Of a DNA stretch of 35,331 nucleotides, positions 7,517 through 16,700 are shown piece by piece (position 1 is the stretch's first letter; each line of letters starts with the position of its first letter). The stretch spans positions 1-35,331 of the forward strand of contig WRLO01000031.1 of assembly GCA_009777575.1 (NCBI GenBank). Reading direction: 5' to 3'. Source of the stretch: Candidatus Cloacimonadota bacterium (GTDB taxonomy: Bacteria; Cloacimonadota; Cloacimonadia; Cloacimonadales; WRIO01). Below the pieces are notes generated by a model. It saw nothing but the letters and a program-made list of their open reading frames with translations. It had not been told where the DNA came from and did not search any database. Both the position numbers and the translations under genes were made by a program.

Positions 7517-7561
7517 AAAAAATCTCAAATTTTCCTTCGTATTTTCTCAAACTATTTAGCA
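7517..7561 (-). repeat. 45 bp conserved block, copy 1 (upstream of a promoter)
   Basis: Read on the minus strand, this block (TGCTAAATAGTTTGAGAAAA..., ending TTTGAGATTTTTT) matches 30845-30889 at 41 of 45 positions. In both places a TTGACA box follows 34-39 nt downstream. The 279 bp between the VOC start and the giant gene hold this, the promoter and no gene I can see. Confidence 0.6.
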
Positions 7562-7702
7562 GTTTTTTATTATCGCTTTATAAATTAGTTTCAGAAAATA
7601 TTTCAGAAGCTGTCGCATAATGTAACATTTATCATTTTGAAATGCGTGAAGAAGCTCCATTTCACTGTCTTTTCTGGATTAAAAAGAAAAAACTTCAAAT
7701 TC

Positions 7703-10700
7703 TCAATCCATATTTCTACTTCGATATACCCTCACCGGTGAAACACCACTTCTTCCACCTTCATCTAGAAATCTCAATACCAGATTGGCATAATGCTGAC
7801 CAAAACCTTTAGGAACATAGCTTATGACTATGTCGACCATTCCGTTTGCTAAGATAGTTATCACTCCGTTACCTTCGTCGATGAAATCGCCACCTTCGAT
7901 TCTAAAATCAAAATGCATTGTATGATCGACGCCATTTTCGTCATGGATACTGATTTCTATACTCACCATGACATTTTCATCGATCATGTTCAACAGTGAA
8001 AAGTTTTCTTCGCTACCAAAACCGCCACCACCAAAAGAAATTTCATCTTCATCAAGGTCTATTTCAAATGGTGCTTCAGATACTTTTGTAAGCGTTATTC
8101 TTTGTTTATAGGAATCTATTGCAAAGGGATAGCTTATCACATCTATCCAAGCGTTTTGAATCCGAATATCAGTTCCGATATATTCTATATTTACCGCGAC
8201 TGTTTCACCGATACCTAATGTGCGTATCATCGGAGTAGAAGGTGAATATTGACCTCCTAAGAGAGTCAAAGTAAAATTATTTGAATTTACTCCACCTAAA
8301 ACAAATTGAAGTGTCGATGTATCTATTTGTCTATTATTTACCACGATAAAGCTATCTAAAGTCTGTCCTACTTCTAAAATTATTTCGTTTTTGTCGATAG
8401 AAAATTCTTCTACTCTCAATGCGGAAATATTCAAAGTAAAATCAATGAAATCATTTTGTGATGATACTATACCGATATATCTATCAGCGCCCAAACGGAT
8501 ATTATTCTGCGAACCACCATTTGAGCCAAATATACCAGCTATCGCTTGAGCAGCTGTTTGTGCCATTTCAGCCCAATCGCTCTTTTTTACGATAAACAAA
8601 CCAGAGTTTGTTCCAGATATAGACGCTGTTATGACAGACTCTTCTTGGATTTCAAATTCAAACAGATAATCATAACCATTTAAGTAGTCAGAAGCTGGAT
8701 TGAGCATACTACTTTGAATTGTATCTCCAAAATTTTCTGTAGATCCTTGAAAATCTATTATAGGCAAATTAAAGACGACAGGGTAATCTATAGTTGTAAA
8801 AGACCTGATGATAGGGTTTTCTGTTAAACCTTTACTGTTTTCAGGAACAATCGTCCAGAAATATTCTGTTATTTGGGTCAAATTTTCTGTTAGGGTATAT
8901 TCTCCTGAAGCAATCTCTGAAAATATTGAGACCCTATTAGTTACATTCAAAACTGTTGTTTCTTCATCACTGACATAAAGCCATAAACCTGTCAAATTTG
9001 TAGGCTCTCCAGCATTGTTTTCCCAAGTAAATGTAGGTCTCAAAGGCTCATCTGAAGCGTCATTTAAAGGTAATAACAATGTCACATTGAGTGGTAAAGG
9101 CTCATCTAAGGTAGTAAAAGAACGAACTGTTGGGTCTGGATTTTCACCTCTAGTATTTTGTGGAACTATTTTCCATTGATATGTTTTTTCAAAATGTAGA
9201 GCTTCGCTAACGGAAAGCGTATAAGAACCAGCATCTTTTACAGCTAAAAGAGAAATTATTTCATAAGTTTCAAAATCAACATCTTCGCTGATATACAATT
9301 TCAAATCCGTCCAGCTATCTGCATCCGCAGGGTTTGTCCATGTAAAGGTAGGTCTCAGCGGCACATTTACAGCACCAGCACTAGGCACACCCAGCACCAC
9401 AGGAAGTGGATATGGCTCTAAGATAGTAAGATCAGCATCTATTTCTATATAACCAGTGTTTGTTCCATTGGCATAGCGAATAACCGGGATGCTACCTTCT
9501 CTGCCCCAAACGGCGCTTGCTGTTCCGAGCTCCGATATCACAGATATATCTTCAGAAGTATCTCTGGTGTATTCTGTAGTTCCAGGGGTTTTATTCCAGC
9601 GAACACCAATAGCATCGCCGCTATAGTTTACATTCATAGCCACAAACGCACCTGAAGAAAACAAAACGCCATCGGACATATTTGCATTTGTATCATTATC
9701 ACTGTCTACAGCAAAACCTTCCACGCTTTGAATAAAACCTCCGTCCATTGCAAAGCTTCCATTGCTACTTATTTGCACAGCTGTTTTGGTTCCGCGCACT
9801 TCGCCGCCTGACACTACGAGATGACTATTACTTATATAAATCACTGCGCTATGATTACTCGATCCTTGCACCAATCCAGCAGAGATTTCTACCAATCCAA
9901 CTATTGAATTGGAGAGGATGTAACCATTTAACATTGTTCCACCATTTACCTTAAAGGTGGTGGAGGCAAGACTATGAAGATCGAAACAAGCCCCATCTAT
10001 CACTCCGCTTTCTAATTCGAATGTGCCTTTGCTATCTGCGATGATATTTATGTACCACCAATTCTCGCTGATAACACTTGCATTCCATTTTACTGTCAAA
10101 CCATCTGGGACTTTTAAATTTATATAATGTTCAGAAGTCACAGACGAAATATCACCATCTATAGTAACCTCATTTGCACCGGTCTGAACAGCTGACAGCC
10201 TATTTAATGGATAATCAGCATCTGGTACCCAAGCCTCTACAGAATCTATAAATATCTGCATTGCAGTTTTTACTACCACGCCTGCTACTTCAAAAAATCC
10301 GGTATTAGCTCCTCTTGAGTAGCTTATACCATATTTAGTAGGATCACTAGTTATAAAATCCCAAAAGGCTGCTCCAGAATGATTCACAAGTAAATCTTCG
10401 GCTGTCTCGCTGGCATATAAATCTTTTCCTGTTGGGTTGTTCCAGCCTATAGTGATAACCTCACTACCAAGCGTAAATCCAGAATAACTTACCGCTCCTG
10501 AGCTAGAAAATAATACACCACCGGTCATGGCGGTTGTTCCACCTGGATAAGTCACTATAATAGGTCCCGTGCTAGAGTTTTGAATTACACCACCATCGAT
10601 AGAAGCCTCTGCGCCAGAGCTGACTAATATCACAATTTGCTCGCCACGAACTAGACCTCCTATCAGTTCGAGCTCACCTGCCCTAAGATCGATAGCATAT

Positions 10701-13700
10701 TGTCCATTTAAACCGGTAATAGACCCATCTATTATCTCCAATTTAGCATCCTCAGAATCCGATCTTACTAAGCCTATTAATTCTCCACCATTTAGTTTTA
10801 CGGTGGTGGAAGAGCCGTCCTGAATACTTAATATAGGGCTTGTTTCAGTCTTTTCTAATCTACCATTCGCCCCTATTTCTATTATACCAGAGCTACTCGC
10901 TGGGATGCCTAAAATTAAATTATTTACTGTCACTTTTGCTTCCCATTTTACAGTTACATCCTTTGGGATGTTGAGGATGAGACTAGGAAGTGATACAGCA
11001 TTGTAAACTCCCGTTACTAGCACTTGTGTTTGGTCAAACTCGTCTCGCTCTGCCAATATTGTAGAGCTAAAGAGAGCACCCCACGCATTGATAGTATTTA
11101 CCAGGGTGATAACTGGGTCTTCCATGGTGGTGAAGCTCCAGATTGGGCAGTCTTCCGCTGGTCCTTTGCGGTTTTCGGGGACTACCTTCCAGTAGTAGGT
11201 GGTGTCGTATTCTAACGCATTTGCTCCTGTCGGCGTCCAAGTGGTTTGGAGAACGGAGTTCTCCGCTACGAGTTGGAGAACGGAGTTCTCTACTACGGAT
11301 TGGTAATCTGTGCCGAAATAGACTTTATATCCTCTTGGTTTTTCGCCATTTGGGTTTCTTTCCCATGATAATATTTGGTCTAAATCTACATTTGGAGTAC
11401 TCACATTAGGTGGACTAAGAATTATCGCAGGTAAAGGTGGATATTCAGCGGGGTCCATAAAATCTTCTGGGCTTCTTACTAATAAATATTTACCAGAACT
11501 AAAAGTTAGTGAACCGAGAGTGATATCTTCTACTAATATGCCTTGCACATTGAGTGGCCAATACTCTGGTTCTTCACCAAAGAAGTCACCAGTGCCATTG
11601 TATTCAGCATCAAATAAGATCACATCTATAGTATCGCCTTCCTCATCTACCAGGGTTAAAACTCTAAAGCGAGGGTCAGACTGAACCACTCCGGGCCACG
11701 CTGAGGAAGTTGCCAGCTCTAATTCTGTTATATTCACAAATTTCATGACATTCGCATCTATTGCCACATCAACTACAGAGCCTTTGTTCGGCTGGAGATT
11801 ATTTTCTCCAATATCTGCGGCTTGTAATACAGCTGGGATTTTATTTTGTATTACTCCACTAATCCCATAGTCATGGTCTATATCAAAAAGTTTGTTCTCG
11901 CCATAAATCTGCAAAGAACCATTATTATCTAAAAGGATAAGCTCAAAGCTATCATCTGGGTAGTTTAATGCAGCTCTCACTGTAGCTTCTGTATAGAAAT
12001 AGGCTTTTTCATAATATAAAATATCTTCACCTAGATCTATTATATCATCCAGGCTCAATGTCCCTACGATGATTTTCTCAAAGACTTCTCGTGTATAAAA
12101 TTCATAATCATCTATATAAGGCACGATTTTATATCTATTGGTATAATCATCTGCTATCACATCTTCATGAGTAAAGCTCGTCTCTGCCGTTCTCCCCACA
12201 ATGTCACCATCAAGATAGATAGCATACATAAGACCTATATTATCCGGAGCCGTAACTGGTTGGAAAGAATCATCTAACCATTGCCAATTCAATGTCACAT
12301 CATAATCAACATTACCCGACACTTGCGGAGCAATCCAGACCGATGCCATCTCTCGACTATTTTCCCTTCTCCAGGTAGCTATATCTACTCCCTCTGCTTC
12401 ACCACTCAAATTTATATAGATCGCTGCAAACTTATATTCCTGCTTCGACCAGATAACTTCATCCCAAAACTCAGGGTCAGACCAGGTAAATACTGAAGCA
12501 CCCAATGTCCGATATGGAATACTTCCACCATTTTTATAGATACGCACACCATTATATATCCCTTGGTTACCATCGCTTAATGGTGCATCCCAAGAAAAAT
12601 TAGGCATATTTCCCTCGTTATCTGCTACTGTCAAATTTCGCACAGGATGAAAAACTCCCGGAGACACAGTCACACCAGGTATCTCGATAAAGCCGAAATT
12701 GCCGCCATGAATATAACGAATACCAAAGTCGCCACCCACTTCACTCCAATATACTTCCGCCTCGGCAACGGGGTCATCTAAATCAGGGTAAGCTACTAAA
12801 ATATCATCTCTCGAACCAGATGCATATACGGTAGCAGGAGATGATGAATTATATCCAAAAGCAAGAGCATCAGCTATTAATTCTAACCCATTCGCTGGCA
12901 ATGTAACCTCTTCACTCGTAGTGAAAAGCACGCCACCGGTCATTGTTATTAAGCCTGTGGGTGTTGAATAAACATTGATTACTTGGGCAATCTCACTTCT
13001 GATGACTCCACCTGAAATTACATTATCCGGATTGGAACTTTGAAGATAGATGGCATTTTCAGTTCCAGTGTTCTCCACTAGACCACCGGAAATAATAAAT
13101 TTGCCACGAGTTATTTGTAATGCTCGAGAAACAGTCCCACTAACTTTTCCACTGCGTATTTCTACTGTTGCATCGTGTGATCCACTGTAAATTCCTCTAT
13201 TCACAGTTCCACCATCTATTATTAATAATGTAGATGAGCCATTAACTTCTACATTCGCAAAAGAGATTGTTTGTGCTACATTTGTGGCAGAAAGCACGCC
13301 GTCCACCATATTAAAAATACCTGAGCTGCCTGCTGGGAATTCTAAAGTAAAATACCACCCACTTATGCTTGCTGTCCAAACTACTGTCACTTCTTTTGGA
13401 ATATTTAATTTTAGATAATTATCCGATTGATTTGCATTCCATATATTCCCTTCGACAGTAACTGTTTTCTCTGCTGGATTGGGGATTTGGGCTACTATCG
13501 ATCCTGACCCGCCATGATTCCAGCCAGCACCACCTTCATTATTTATATAATCCACCAGTGCCTGTATTTTTGTAGCTACCGGTATATCCAGCTCTATTAT
13601 ACCGGAAATATCTCCATTTGTATATCTTATACCTGTTTTACCACCGAGAAGTCCCCATTCTACAGAATCATTTGCTGCTGGGGTTTCAAAAAAAACATCA

Positions 13701-16700
13701 ATATCATCATCTTCACCTTCGGTATAAGATGCTGCTCCCGCTGCACTATTCCAGGCGATTAATATTGTATTCTCAAATAAAGTAAAACCAAGCCACATAG
13801 AATTTGTATCTGGGGCATTTCCAGAAAATACTACAGCATTACTTATAGTGGCAGACCCGCTACCAGCATTATTTATAACTCGACGAAAATTACTATTATG
13901 GATGATACCACCGGTAATTTCTGCAGAGCCAGTTCCGGGTCGCCCATGTTCAGGAAATGCACCTCCCAAAAATATAGTATCACGATCATCGTTAGTTGAC
14001 TTCACCGTGCCACCAGACATTTTTAAATGACCTGCATCTATGTTTATAGCAAAAGCTGGTGACTCTATATAACCATCTATAATCTCTATAGTAGCATTTT
14101 CGGAGATTGAGTAAATCCCTTCTCCCTTCACCGTCCCACCGTTTATCTTTAGATGGGTAGCAGAGCCGGCGGATAAACGAACAACTGCTCCGGAACCTGT
14201 TTTATTTAATTCCGCTCCTTCCACCAGTTCAAATATTCCAGAGCTGATTTCGGAGAACTGAATTTGAAAAGATTGCCCACTAACTGATGCTTCCCAAATT
14301 ACAGTTACGGATGGTGGTATGGTTAAAGATAAGTTTCTGGTCCCTGAAGTAGTTACATCTCCTCTTACAGTCACGGTATTATCTACATTTGTGGCTTTGA
14401 GCTCTCCGGTTCCACCGGGCTCCCAATTATTTATTGTTTCGAGTAATGCCTGAAGAGGTGGCTTCACGGTAACGCCCTCAAGCTCGATAATGCCCTTATT
14501 TGTGCCTTTTTCATAATATATGCCCTGTTTGTCATCTAAAAATCCCCATTCTACTACGGCATCTTCGGGTACGGCTTCATCCCATTTAAGATTTGTAGTA
14601 TATCCCTCTAAATAAGTGATTGGTGGAGTTTGTTTATCCCAGCCGATCAATATGGCATTTTCGTCTAGTGTAACACCCAAAGTGGGGTTTGTAGTTACAG
14701 ATTCTTTCTCTGAAAAGAGCACTCCGCCACTCATCGTTACATTATCGTCGTGCAGGATTATATGCCCTGTTTTATTGCTAATGATCCCACCCTTTATTTC
14801 TACAGATCCGCCACTGAGGGAGTTTATGGCGATCGAATTTGTGTTCACTTTACCACCCTCTATGATCAGTTTTCCAGCTTCCAAACCGATTAAGGCGCTA
14901 TATTCATTATCGTCGTAATATTCGATTAACCCTTCTGTCAGCAGGATTGTGGCATCTTTTGCTTCTGTATAAATCATACCAAGCACCTCGCCACCATTGA
15001 TATGCAGGGTGGTGGCAGAGCAGAAGTCAGAGTCGTCAGAGTCGGTTTTGAACCAGAATAGCGAGTTTGTCCCTGTGGTTTGCACCTTTACTCCTTCGCC
15101 TATTAACATCGTCCCGGCACTTTCTTCGGTGAAAACTATTTGTGGATATCCGCTAAGATTGGCATTCCAGATGAGGGTCACATCAGCTGGGATGCGTAGC
15201 TCTAAGTTATCAGCCATCCAGCTTATCCCGGACACATTTCCAGTTACTGTCACTTGGTTGTCATCGGTTTCTTGGGCATGAATTTTATCATCTTCGCTGA
15301 CTGTCACACCGTGATTCCAATTGTTTATTGTGGCTATTAAATAGTCTATACCAGACACTAGATCCACTTCCCCTATCTCGATAAAGCCTGTATTATTATC
15401 ACCATTTGCATAAGATATACCTGTTTTCCCATCTAAAATCTCCCACCTCGCATATCGAGGTGTGTGGGTGCCAGTATAATCTGGATGTAAATGCATTCTG
15501 GAGCCTAGTGCATATACTCCGGTGTTTTTTGCTGCGTCCCAGCCGATTTGCACTGCATTATCGGACAGACTGATACCATAAGTAGTTACAGTAGTTTGTT
15601 TGGAAAAAAGAGCTCCGCCGGATATTGGATATGTGAGAGTAGACGGACCATTAAAGATATGTCCAGTATTGCTTCTGATAAGACCTCCAGTCATACTACC
15701 GATGACACCTGCTCCAGCCATAACAGCAGCTTGTGTTCCGCTTTCCACCACACCACCAATGATATTTAATTTACCTTCACCCATTGAAATTGTGGAGTAA
15801 TTAGTATTAAAATTCTGCACCAAACCACCTTTTATCTCAATTGTCCCACCGGTAGCATCGCTACGAAGAGATCCATACACTTTTCCACCATTTATGGAAA
15901 GGGTCGAGGTTGAGGAAGATGCTATTCTAAATATGGCACCGTTGGTAAAAGTTCTTGAAAACTCACTCTGGTCAGTTATTTCCAGTGTTCCTACGCTGGC
16001 GTCTGCAAGAATTATTTGATACCAAAGACCGCTTACACTTGCATTCCATTTCACAGTTACACCAGTGGGGATGATCAAAGATAGATCATAAGCCGGAGTA
16101 CCAGGACCTGCTCCCGTCACAGTCCCATCCACCGTCACAGTTTTGCTAATTGCCTCGTATTCGGCTGTTAAAGCGCGGACAGGTGTTCCGCCATGATTCC
16201 ACTGGGTTATCGCATTTATCAAATCTTGCACTGGGTTTGTCAAAGTCACTTCCGTTATCTGGATAAAGTTTTCATATTCATCAGAGTAATAAGTAATACC
16301 ATTTTTATTATCCATGATATTCCAAATAGCCGCAGCGCCAGAGGGTGGATAGGCTACAGTTAGGTGCTCGTTAGAACCTACTATATAATTTCGCTGGTCA
16401 AGCCCATAATCCCAGGCAACTGCAAAGGCATTTCCAGAGAGATTTAAATTGCCATAATCTATACTGGGAGCATGAGAAAATAGTAATCCGCCGGTCATTG
16501 TGCCAGAGGTTGTAGAAATGATAGGCTGATCTGCATCAGGGCTGCTTTGTTTGATAAGTCCGCCCGTGATTTGCAGAGAACCACTAGTATGATTTATTAC
16601 CTGGTCAAAAGCCCTCACTTCTCCGCCCTTGATCTCTAAACTACCATTGTTTAGGCTGATAGCTGGACTTGAGGTTATACTTTCTGCCAGTCCGCTGTTT

